The translations under genes were made by a program, and so were the position numbers. Shown one piece after another: positions 15,654 through 22,151 of a stretch of DNA of 23,753 nucleotides (its first letter is position 1; each line of letters opens with the position of its first letter). The notes under the pieces were generated by a model, which was given only the letters and a program-made list of their open reading frames with translations, did no database searches and was not told the origin of the DNA. Origin of the DNA: an uncultured Treponema sp. (GTDB lineage Bacteria; Spirochaetota; Spirochaetia; Treponematales; Treponemataceae); assembly GCA_905372235.1 (NCBI GenBank), contig CAJPOF010000035.1:1-23753 (forward strand), in the 5' to 3' direction.

Positions 15654-15794
15654 GAGGGGAAAGCCTTCCCCTCGCTACCAAGCCTACGAAAGTAGGCTTG
15701 TACGCTACCCCTTCGCCTAGGGGCTTTGCCCCTAAAACCCCAGTTGTTCGTAAATGGGTAAAAACAGTGCGTTCCTTTTCAACCTAAGGAACGC
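15654..15794 (+). promoter_or_regulatory. Run of four hairpins between fabF and fabZ
   Basis: Four separate perfect stems lie in 141 bases: 15654-15661/15666-15673 (8 bp, 4-base loop); 15679-15687/15692-15700 (9 bp, GAAA tetraloop); 15718-15724/15728-15734 (7 bp, TTT loop); 15769-15777/15786-15794 (9 bp, 8-base loop). The direct repeat CGCTACC (15673-15679, 15703-15709) brackets the second. None has a U-run directly after it. They may be RNA processing or stability structures, or part of a dispersed GC-rich repeat. Confidence 0.6.
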
Positions 15795-15825
15795 GCGAAT
15801 TTCTTTAATTTTCTAGGAGAAAATC

Positions 15826-16257
15826 ATGTCTTTGACGACTGACATAAAATCGCTTCTTCCGCACAGAGAACCGTTCCTTTTTGTGGATGAAATCGTTAGT
15901 GCCGACGAAAAAGGTTGCGTATGCATCCACACTTTTACCGAAAACGAATTTTTCTTTAAGGGACATTTCCCCGAATATCCGGTAGTTCCGGGCGTAATCC
16001 TTTGCGAGACGATGGCTCAGGCTGGCGGAGCTGCTCTCCGTTTCATGAACATTGTTCCGGCTGACGGACTTTTTTTCTTTGCGACGCTCGACAAAGTAAA
16101 GTTTCGTAATCAAGTCCGTCCGGGTGACAAGGCAAGAATGGAGATAGAATTTCTTCGAAACAGCCCAAAGATGATAAAGCAGGCGGGAAAACTTTATGTC
16201 GGAGAGACCCTGTGCTGCGAGGCGGAATGGATGTGCTTGGTTGGAAGCGCCGAGTAA
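15826..16257 (+). CDS. fabZ: 3-hydroxyacyl-ACP dehydratase, FabZ type
   Basis: A 143-residue hot-dog-fold enzyme that removes water from beta-hydroxyacyl-ACP during fatty-acid elongation. Seen: LLPHREPFLFVDEI (10-23), the active-site segment FKGHFPEYPVVPG with catalytic H47, and E61 in ILCETMAQAGG. It aligns along its whole length with FabZ, with the alternative dehydratase FabA less likely because of the HREPFLFVD signature. The start ATG has AGGAGA (15815-15820) five bases upstream. Last gene of the fab group, closed by a terminator at 16274-16322. Confidence 0.94.
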   Translation: MSLTTDIKSLLPHREPFLFVDEIVSADEKGCVCIHTFTENEFFFKGHFPEYPVVPGVILCETMAQAGGAALRFMNIVPADGLFFFATLDKVKFRNQVRPGDKARMEIEFLRNSPKMIKQAGKLYVGETLCCEAEWMCLVGSAE

Positions 16258-16273
16258 AAATAATCTGATTTTC

Positions 16274-16322
16274 AAAAACTGTCATTTTCGGGAAACACAG
16301 TTTTTTGAAGATGACAGTTTTT
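16274..16322. terminator. Bidirectional terminator with alternative pairings, fabZ/folA
   Basis: AAAAACTGTCAT (16274-16285) is perfectly complementary to 16311-16322 (12 bp). Its first nine bases are also complementary to ACAGTTTTT at 16297-16305. Both right arms end in a T-run, so two mutually exclusive terminator hairpins share one left arm. The site lies between convergent fabZ and folA. Confidence 0.75.
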
Positions 16323-16339
16323 CCCAAAATGCGCTTTAC

Positions 16340-16831
16340 TCAAGTTTCGCTTTTTCTTTGGTAGATTTTTTTTACGTATTTTGGATTTCCCGAAATTTCT
16401 TCTTCATATTCAAGAAAAAAATCTTTCTCATCAAAGTTCGGGAAAAATGCGTCGGCTTCAAAAACATCGGCGTAAACTTCGGTAAGATAAAGCCGTTCCG
16501 CAAAAGGAAGCGCCTCCCTGTACACGTTTTCTCCGCCTGCGATAAATATTTTTTCAAATCCAAGATTTTCTGCGCTTTTTATCGCTTCGCCAAGGTTTTT
16601 TACAGTAACCAGATTTTTCCCTTCAAAGAAATTGTTTTTCGAAATCACTATGTTCATGCGTTCAGGAAGAATTTTTCCTATGCTCTCGAATGTTTTTCGC
16701 CCCATTATGACCGCATTTCCTACGGTCAGCGATTTGAAGTAAAGCTTTTCTTCCGGAATGTCCCATGGAATTTTTCCGTTTTTTCCGATTGCCCGAGATT
16801 TCGTTGAATAGGATGCGATTATTGAAATCAA
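16340..16831 (-). CDS. folA: Dihydrofolate reductase
   Basis: A 163-residue cytosolic enzyme that reduces dihydrofolate to tetrahydrofolate with NADPH. Seen: ISIIASYSTKSRAIG at the N-terminus, KIPWDIPEE with the catalytic acid D24, VIMGRKTFESIG (NADPH-binding, about 41-52), and IAGGENVYREALPFAERLYLTEV. Length is typical. The start is TTG at 16831, the codon that gives the canonical MISII start; there is no upstream in-frame ATG and only a poor ribosome site. It begins 12 bases after flgN, so it is probably read from the flagellar fliS-flgN transcript, an unexpected partner for a folate enzyme. Confidence 0.93.
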   Translation of the reverse strand: MISIIASYSTKSRAIGKNGKIPWDIPEEKLYFKSLTVGNAVIMGRKTFESIGKILPERMNIVISKNNFFEGKNLVTVKNLGEAIKSAENLGFEKIFIAGGENVYREALPFAERLYLTEVYADVFEADAFFPNFDEKDFFLEYEEEISGNPKYVKKIYQRKSET

Positions 16832-16843
16832 GATTTAGTCTTT

Positions 16844-17323
16844 TTAGATTTCCATCGCCACAAGATTTCCTTGGGCGGCTTTTTTTGCGTAAATGCTTGA
16901 GACATTCCTGTATGGATTTTTAAATCCGTCTATCTGCTTTTTTAGCTGCACAAGATGGCTTCTAAGTAGCTCTCGGTTTCTTTCGTTCTGGGCAAGAACT
17001 TTTTTCTGAAGCCTTTCAAGGTCGCCCTGAATTTCTTCAACGGATTTTTTATCCGTCGTGCGGATGCTTTGGCTTGTCGTTTCATACATTTTGCTCATAG
17101 GAACGATGACTTTGTTCAGCCCCGATATGCTTTTTGCGATTTCCGCTTCCATTTGGGCGTGCGCCACAATAGCTTCGGTGTTGTCGTTTTCTATCGATGA
17201 TTCTTGCTTTTCAAGAATGTTCAGGTAATCTTGGAATTTCTTTTTCTGCTCTTCAAGCAGCCTGCGGAATCTTTTTAGTATCGCCACACGTTCGTTCAGT
17301 TCTTCTTGGGAAATTTCAGCCAT
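16844..17323 (-). CDS. flgN: FlgN-family flagellar export chaperone
   Basis: A 159-residue all-helical cytosolic protein, a likely chaperone for flagellar hook-junction proteins (FlgK/FlgL). Seen: a long coiled-coil-prone N-terminal half (LKRFRRLLEEQKKKFQDY), and the family signature NERNRELLRSHLVQLKKQI followed by a Tyr-containing C-terminus. Overall sequence similarity in this family is low, so the neighbours matter: it directly follows fliS (32-base gap). The start MAEISQEEL is fixed by AAGGAGA seven bases upstream. The open frame extends 36 codons further, into the end of fliS, without a better start. Confidence 0.8.
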   Translation of the reverse strand: MAEISQEELNERVAILKRFRRLLEEQKKKFQDYLNILEKQESSIENDNTEAIVAHAQMEAEIAKSISGLNKVIVPMSKMYETTSQSIRTTDKKSVEEIQGDLERLQKKVLAQNERNRELLRSHLVQLKKQIDGFKNPYRNVSSIYAKKAAQGNLVAMEI

Positions 17324-17355
17324 TTTGCGTCTCCTTTTGCCTTCTGTTTTGAAAA

Positions 17356-17796
17356 TCAGCCCTGAATGTTCAGAGCGGCCCTGGCTTCTTGCGGAGCGGA
17401 ACTTGCGGTCGCCGTTTCTGCGCTTTTCCATGCGGAAAGAAGTTCGCCCATCTGATTCTGCACGAAATTTATTTTTTCTTTGTTGTGATTTATCGAAGCG
17501 TCCATCAGTTCGCTGTTGAAATACACATAAAGCGACATGAGATTTTTTGAAATATCGCCGCCTTTTTCCATGTCAAGGGAAACTTGAAGTTCCGTGATTA
17601 TGGCTTGGGCTTTTTGCACGAATGTCGAAAATTTTTCGATGTCGCCGGGCTTTATTTTTTGTTCGCCGTCAAAAAGCGACAGCGCGTTCCTCAGATTTTT
17701 TATCGCAGCCTCATATAGAAGGACGATAAGGTGTCCTTGGCTTGCGGTTTTCACGTTCGTTTTTTGATAGGCTGTGTAGGCGTTTGTGTAGCTCAT
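17356..17796 (-). CDS. fliS: Flagellar export chaperone FliS
   Basis: A 146-residue helical protein that binds flagellin C-termini in the cytosol and keeps subunits unfolded for export. Seen: the N-terminal signature MSYTNAYTAYQKTNVKTASQ, then GHLIVLLYEAAIKNL, and LDMEKGGDISKNLMSLYVYF, all typical of FliS. The tail after about 125 is Ala/Ser-rich. The start ATG at 17796 has a strong GGAGGA five bases upstream. An open frame continues 94 codons upstream but would run through the sigma-28 promoter and carries no known N-terminus. First gene of fliS-flgN-folA. Confidence 0.92.
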   Translation of the reverse strand: MSYTNAYTAYQKTNVKTASQGHLIVLLYEAAIKNLRNALSLFDGEQKIKPGDIEKFSTFVQKAQAIITELQVSLDMEKGGDISKNLMSLYVYFNSELMDASINHNKEKINFVQNQMGELLSAWKSAETATASSAPQEARAALNIQG

Positions 17797-17840
17797 TTTT
17801 CCTCCAAATAAAAAATAAAGACGAAAGACATTCCCATTGA

Positions 17841-17867
17841 GTATCGGATTTTCAAATTCAAACTTTA
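17841..17867 (-). promoter_or_regulatory. Sigma-28 (FliA) type promoter of fliS-flgN-folA
   Basis: The minus strand reads TAAAGTTT (plus 17860-17867), an 11-base spacer, then TCCGATAC (plus 17841-17848). The enteric sigma-28 consensus is TAAAGTTT-N11-GCCGATAA, so the -35 is perfect, the spacer exact and the -10 matches 6 of 8. Transcription would start near 17834, leaving a 37-base leader with a strong ribosome site. Confidence 0.8.
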
Positions 17868-18041
17868 CGGAAAAATGTAAATTTTCCTTTTTAAATCCAA
17901 GCTTGTACGAATATTCGTCAAGATTCGGCTTAAAAAAATTGCGGCGGAAAGTAAAATTGTTATAGGCATTTCGGAAAAATCTCTGAAGGCGAGTTTTCCG
18001 GATGTCCTTTAGATTTTTGAAGGAATTCCTTGGCGTTTTTA

Positions 18042-18070
18042 TCGACAAATCTTCTTTTTCTTCGTATATT
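18042..18070 (+). promoter_or_regulatory. Sigma-70 promoter of ftsH
   Basis: TCGACA (18042-18047) and TATATT (18065-18070) are 17 bases apart, each one mismatch from consensus. Transcription would start near 18077, giving a leader of about 19 bases that contains the GAGGA ribosome site (18085-18089). Confidence 0.6.
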
Positions 18071-18095
18071 AAATTCATTGTTTTGAGGATGGTTA

Positions 18096-20267
18096 ATGAG
18101 CGACGAAAATAAAAAGCCTAAGAAAGATGACAAAGAACAAAACGAAAAAGATCCGTACAATTTTTTTAAGTTGGTAGGTCCTGACAACGACGACAAAAAA
18201 GACAGGCGCGGCGGAAAAAAGAATTTTCCGTTTCTGGCGATTATGCTGATAATCTTTGTGCTTCTTGCGATTGCCGACATAATTTTTATGGGAAGAAACG
18301 AAAATCTTATCGATTATTCCCACTTCAAGAAAAAGGTTGAAAACGGCGAGATTGTCAGCGTAGAAATAGGCGAAACGTATTTTATAGGATACGGACCAAG
18401 CGAAATTGCGGAAACTTCGTCTTCGGCAAAAGGAATTTCTTTGTTCAAAGTCGCAACTCAAAAAACAAGAAGGACTTACAAGACAGTCGGTGTGCTGATG
18501 TCAAGTTTTGTGGAACTTCTTGACGAAAAAGGCATTGACTACAAATTCGTCGCAAAATCCAATAATTATTTGCTGCAGCTTTTCATGAATCTTTTGATTC
18601 CGTTCGGAATTATATTCCTCATGTATTTTTTCATATTCCGGAAGATGGGCGGCGGAAACGGCGGCGGAATGGGAAGCCTTTTTGGAGTCGGCGGCGGAAG
18701 AACCAAGGCTGTGGAAGAAGGCAAAGTAAAGACTCGATTTAGCGATGTCGCTGGAGTCGACGAGGCAAAAGATGAACTTGTAGAAGTTGTTGACTTTCTT
18801 AAAACGCCGAAAAAATATACTGAAATAGGCGGAAAGATTCCTAAGGGGGTTCTGCTTGTAGGTCCTCCGGGAACTGGTAAGACATTGCTTGCCCGTGCGG
18901 TGGCAGGCGAGGCTGGAGTTCCGTTTTTCAGCATTTCCGGTTCTGATTTTGTAGAAATGTTCGTTGGCGTAGGCGCAAGCCGTGTTCGAGACCTTTTCAG
19001 GCAGGCAAGGGAAAAAGCGCCGTGCATTGTCTTTATCGATGAAATCGATGCGCTTGGAAAAAGCCGAGTAAACGGATTCGGCGGCGGAAACGATGAGCGG
19101 GAGCAGACTCTGAACCAGCTTTTGGTCGAGATGGACGGCTTTGAAAATGAAAAAGGACTTATAATCCTTGCGGCGACAAACCGAGCGGACATCCTTGACC
19201 CTGCGCTGCTCCGTCCGGGACGATTTGACCGTCAAGTTCCGGTGGAAAAACCGGATGTCAAAGGGCGAGAGGCTATACTTCGCATCCATTCAAAGAACGT
19301 AAAATTGGATTCCGACGTGGATTTTGTTTCGGTTGCGCATGGAACGACAGGCTTTGCCGGAGCGGACCTTGCAAATGTTGTGAACGAAGCCGCCTTGCTT
19401 GCCGTCAGAAATGGTCGCAAAAAAGTCACAATGGAAGACTTCAACGAAGCAATCGACAAGGTGAGCATTGGTCTAAAAAAGAAAACACGCAAGGACAACA
19501 AAAAAGAAATGCGCCTTGTTTCCGTGCATGAGACAGGTCATGCGCTTGTGGCGGCTTTCACATCAGGGCATGAACCCGTAAACAAGATAACGGTTGTTCC
19601 CCGAAGCCACGGAATAGGCGGATTTACGCAATATCGTGAACAGGAAGAAAAGAATTTTATGACTCGCCGGGATCTCATAAATGAGGTCGATTCCATGCTT
19701 GGCGGACGGGCTGCCGAGCAGATTGTACTTGGCGATATTTCTACTGGTGCCTCGAATGACATCGCTCGTGCCACGGACATAATCAAGCAGATGATTGTTG
19801 ATTTTGGTATGAGCGACAAATTCAAGAATGTCACGCTTGGACGCGGTGTGCTTGGAAACAGAAGCGGCGAACCTAATCTTGTGCGTGAATTTTCTGAAGA
19901 AACGCAGAATTATGTGGATAGCGAGATTTCTCGGATAATGGACGAGCGTTACAATCACGTGCTTAATCTTCTTACCGAACACAGGGCGCTTTTGGAATAC
20001 ATAGCAAACCGCCTTCTTGAGATAGAGACGATGGACGGAAAAGAATTCTACGATATTCTGAAAGGCGAGGAACATTGCAAGAAAATCGTCTCTGATTCGG
20101 ATTCGCCGAACCTTTCCGCCTCCGAAGAAAAAGTTTCGGAAAATCCTGATGAAAATTCCGCTTCCTCAAGTGCCGAGAGTGCTTCCGCAGATTTCGATGA
20201 AAACGAAAAGCCTAAAAAGAAAAAAGCCGGACGACCTCGAAAAATCAAGGACGAAACGGCAGAATAA
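18096..20267 (+). CDS. ftsH: ATP-dependent zinc metalloprotease FtsH
   Basis: A 723-residue membrane-anchored AAA+ protease that degrades misassembled membrane proteins and short-lived regulators. Seen in order: an acidic/basic cytoplasmic start; membrane helix 1 (about 44-65); periplasmic segment; membrane helix 2 (about 158-181); Gly-rich linker; Walker A GPPGTGKT (256-263); Walker B IVFIDEID (D315, E316); zinc site HETGH (478-482; most FtsH read HEAGH); and third ligand D555 in GASNDIARAT. Unusual tail: about 666-723 is Ser/Glu/Asp-rich and ends in KKKKAGRPRKIK, an AT-hook-like motif. Own promoter at 18042-18070; terminator at 20292-20328. Divergent from fliS. Confidence 0.97.
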   Translation: MSDENKKPKKDDKEQNEKDPYNFFKLVGPDNDDKKDRRGGKKNFPFLAIMLIIFVLLAIADIIFMGRNENLIDYSHFKKKVENGEIVSVEIGETYFIGYGPSEIAETSSSAKGISLFKVATQKTRRTYKTVGVLMSSFVELLDEKGIDYKFVAKSNNYLLQLFMNLLIPFGIIFLMYFFIFRKMGGGNGGGMGSLFGVGGGRTKAVEEGKVKTRFSDVAGVDEAKDELVEVVDFLKTPKKYTEIGGKIPKGVLLVGPPGTGKTLLARAVAGEAGVPFFSISGSDFVEMFVGVGASRVRDLFRQAREKAPCIVFIDEIDALGKSRVNGFGGGNDEREQTLNQLLVEMDGFENEKGLIILAATNRADILDPALLRPGRFDRQVPVEKPDVKGREAILRIHSKNVKLDSDVDFVSVAHGTTGFAGADLANVVNEAALLAVRNGRKKVTMEDFNEAIDKVSIGLKKKTRKDNKKEMRLVSVHETGHALVAAFTSGHEPVNKITVVPRSHGIGGFTQYREQEEKNFMTRRDLINEVDSMLGGRAAEQIVLGDISTGASNDIARATDIIKQMIVDFGMSDKFKNVTLGRGVLGNRSGEPNLVREFSEETQNYVDSEISRIMDERYNHVLNLLTEHRALLEYIANRLLEIETMDGKEFYDILKGEEHCKKIVSDSDSPNLSASEEKVSENPDENSASSSAESASADFDENEKPKKKKAGRPRKIKDETAE

Positions 20268-20291
20268 AATTTTTATGAGAATATTTTTGTA

Positions 20292-20328
20292 AAAACTCCG
20301 CCTGAAAAACGGCGGCGTTTTGCTTTTT
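20292..20328 (+). terminator. Intrinsic terminator of ftsH
   Basis: AAAAC-T-CCGCC (20292-20302) pairs with GGCGG-C-GTTTT (20311-20321), one mismatch, 8-base loop. It is followed by GC and a T-run to 20328. A second small stem (CGTCC/GGACG, 20329-20333/20338-20342) follows. Confidence 0.8.
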
Positions 20329-20348
20329 CGTCCGCACGGACGGGCTTA

Positions 20349-20377
20349 TTGACCCTAGTTCTCTTAATATATAGAAT
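20349..20377 (+). promoter_or_regulatory. Sigma-70 promoter of the LolA-rodZ-rimO group, leaderless placement
   Basis: TTGACC (20349-20354) and TAGAAT (20372-20377), each one mismatch from consensus, are exactly 17 bases apart. The predicted transcription start falls at about 20384, the A of the start codon itself. No Shine-Dalgarno precedes that ATG. Confidence 0.6.
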
Positions 20378-20383
20378 ATTAAT

Positions 20384-21064
20384 ATGTCTAGGTATATAAA
20401 AAAAATTCTGTTGCCTTTTCTTTTTTTTATGGGAACGGCGGTTTTTGCTCAGGGAATTACGACTGCAAGCGCATATTTTAAGACCGTTTCCGATTATTAT
20501 GCCACATTGAGAGACTACGAGGCTGAGGTTGAAATCAGGACTGGCAGGGAAGAAATGTCCGGTATGGTCTCGTTCAAAAGACCGAACCTTTTGCGGATAG
20601 ATTTTTCAAATCCCCATGAACAGGTGATTGTTTTTAACGGCGATATGCTTACTATATATCTTCCCGGTTCATCGGTTGTCCTTCAGCAGGCGGTGGAATC
20701 CGATTCTTCCGTGGGAAGTGCAAGCCTTGCGACCCCCCAGGGATTGGCTTTGTTGAGCCGATATTATGTTGTCGCCTATGAGGTGGGGCAGGCACCCGTT
20801 CCGCTGGAAAACGGTTCCGACGAAATGGTGATAAAATTGAGCCTCACGCGAAGAAGCACGTCCGAGGCGTTCCGTTCCATAAAACTGGACGTAAACGCAT
20901 CCACAAAGTTGATCCGGCGGGTCAGGGCGGAAACAACAAGAGGCGAAGTCTTTGTTTTCAATTTCCTTGAATACAGAATAAATCGGGATATAGCGGAGCA
21001 GCGTTTTATATACGATCCGCCCGGGGCGGCGAACAACTACAATAATTTTCTGTTCTCGGAGTAG
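20384..21064 (+). CDS. LolA-family outer-membrane lipoprotein carrier protein
   Basis: A 226-residue exported protein. Seen: a Sec signal peptide with cleavage predicted after VFA (residue 22), then a LolA-like pattern: YYATLRDYEAEVEI, SFKRPNLLRIDFSNP and GDMLTIYLPGSSVVLQQ, the alternating hydrophobic strands of the half-barrel that carries lipoproteins across the periplasm. No lipobox Cys, as expected for LolA rather than LolB. Fits an organism with many lipoproteins (two lie at 8745-10493). The ATG at 20384 coincides with the start point predicted by the promoter at 20349-20377. The rodZ-like gene follows after 7 bases. The family call is good; true LolA activity is inferred. Confidence 0.8.
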   Translation: MSRYIKKILLPFLFFMGTAVFAQGITTASAYFKTVSDYYATLRDYEAEVEIRTGREEMSGMVSFKRPNLLRIDFSNPHEQVIVFNGDMLTIYLPGSSVVLQQAVESDSSVGSASLATPQGLALLSRYYVVAYEVGQAPVPLENGSDEMVIKLSLTRRSTSEAFRSIKLDVNASTKLIRRVRAETTRGEVFVFNFLEYRINRDIAEQRFIYDPPGAANNYNNFLFSE

Positions 21065-21071
21065 ATGTCAG

Positions 21072-22151
21072 ATGGAAAGCTACGGTGAGCAGTTAAAAAG
21101 GGCACGAGAAGCAAAAAACTTGGATTTGGACACGATTTCAAGGGAGACTTCTATTTCCGCCTATTATTTGGAAGGACTTGAAGCCGAAGACAACGGCGTT
21201 TTCCCGGGCGAAGCTTATATGCTCGGGTTCCTTAGAAATTATGCGGATTATCTTGGGCTAAAATCCGAAGTTCTTCTTTCTCTTTACAGAAGCAAAGAAT
21301 TGCAGGAATCTCCGATTCCGGTGGGTTTGATTGTCCGTGATAAGCCGGGGTATTTTTTACCGCTTTTGATTACTGGAATTTTTTCGTTTGTCGGACTTGC
21401 CGCCGGCTTGACGTTCTTTCTGCTTTCCCACCGCAAAATCGATGACCCTTCAAAAGTTGTGCTGGAAAAATCCTCCGCAACAAAAAAATACGAACTTTCG
21501 GACAAGGCTTTCAACGGACGTGTATATCTTGGCGACCAGATTATTTTTCCTGCAAAGGACGGCGACATCATATTGACTGTAAGCGACACCCTTTCTGCAT
21601 TCGGACTTCAGTGTCCGGTCGGAAAACTTTACACGGAACTTTCCGAAGAAGCGGAACTGGACATCGACGGCGATGCCGAACCCGACCTGATTGTGTATCT
21701 TTCCGACATTTCTTCAACCGATTCGTCCAGAGGTGCGGAAGTAAGAATCGTAAAAAGAAGCGGACATGAAATTTCTGTGAGCCACGATGAAATTCCTTTG
21801 GCTTCGGATGTGTCGTCTGCCCACAAACGGACTATCATACTTGACGATAACAGAGCCTATCCATTCACGATAAACGGAAATTTCCGAGGCTCGTGTGTGT
21901 TCCGGTATAAAATCGACCGACATGAGCCTGTGGAGTCATATTTTTCAAGCGGAGAAGTCGTAACGATGACGGCTAACAACGGAATCCGCATATGGATGAG
22001 CAACAGCAATGCGGTCAAATTCACGGTTACGGCAGACGCAAGGTCATATGACATTGAAATCGGAAGAGCCGGGCAGGTGTTGGTTCAGGATATAAAATGG
22101 ATCAAAGATTCCGACGGCAGATACAAGATAATGGTGATGGAACTTGATTGA
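21072..22151 (+). CDS. rodZ: RodZ-like membrane protein with N-terminal helix-turn-helix
   Basis: A 359-residue bitopic membrane protein; RodZ links the MreB cytoskeleton to wall synthesis. Seen: an N-terminal HTH_25 domain (about 1-72, with EQLKRAREAKNLDLDTIS and MLGFLRNYADYLGL), one membrane helix (about 94-118), and a long periplasmic part ending in a DUF4115-like domain (about 280-345, GIRIWMSNSNAVKFTVTA). The region between (about 150-270) is longer than in E. coli and unassigned. A GGAG 10 bases before the ATG overlaps the end of the LolA-like gene. The end overlaps rimO by 8 bases, so the three genes are one operon. Cell-shape role is inferred from domain order; a spirochaete is helical rather than rod-shaped. 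Confidence 0.8.
   Translation: MESYGEQLKRAREAKNLDLDTISRETSISAYYLEGLEAEDNGVFPGEAYMLGFLRNYADYLGLKSEVLLSLYRSKELQESPIPVGLIVRDKPGYFLPLLITGIFSFVGLAAGLTFFLLSHRKIDDPSKVVLEKSSATKKYELSDKAFNGRVYLGDQIIFPAKDGDIILTVSDTLSAFGLQCPVGKLYTELSEEAELDIDGDAEPDLIVYLSDISSTDSSRGAEVRIVKRSGHEISVSHDEIPLASDVSSAHKRTIILDDNRAYPFTINGNFRGSCVFRYKIDRHEPVESYFSSGEVVTMTANNGIRIWMSNSNAVKFTVTADARSYDIEIGRAGQVLVQDIKWIKDSDGRYKIMVMELD

Noticed and set aside
17797..18078. In-frame upstream extension of fliS by 94 codons (possible fusion or longer protein)
   Set aside because: The strong GGAGGA site and the canonical MSYTNAY start fix the gene at 17796; the extension contains the sigma-28 promoter and resembles no known domain.
16340..18095. 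Whether folA next to flagellar genes marks a resistance or integron-type dfr cassette
   Set aside because: No attC-like site, integrase or compositional break; the enzyme has an ordinary chromosomal FolA length and sequence pattern.
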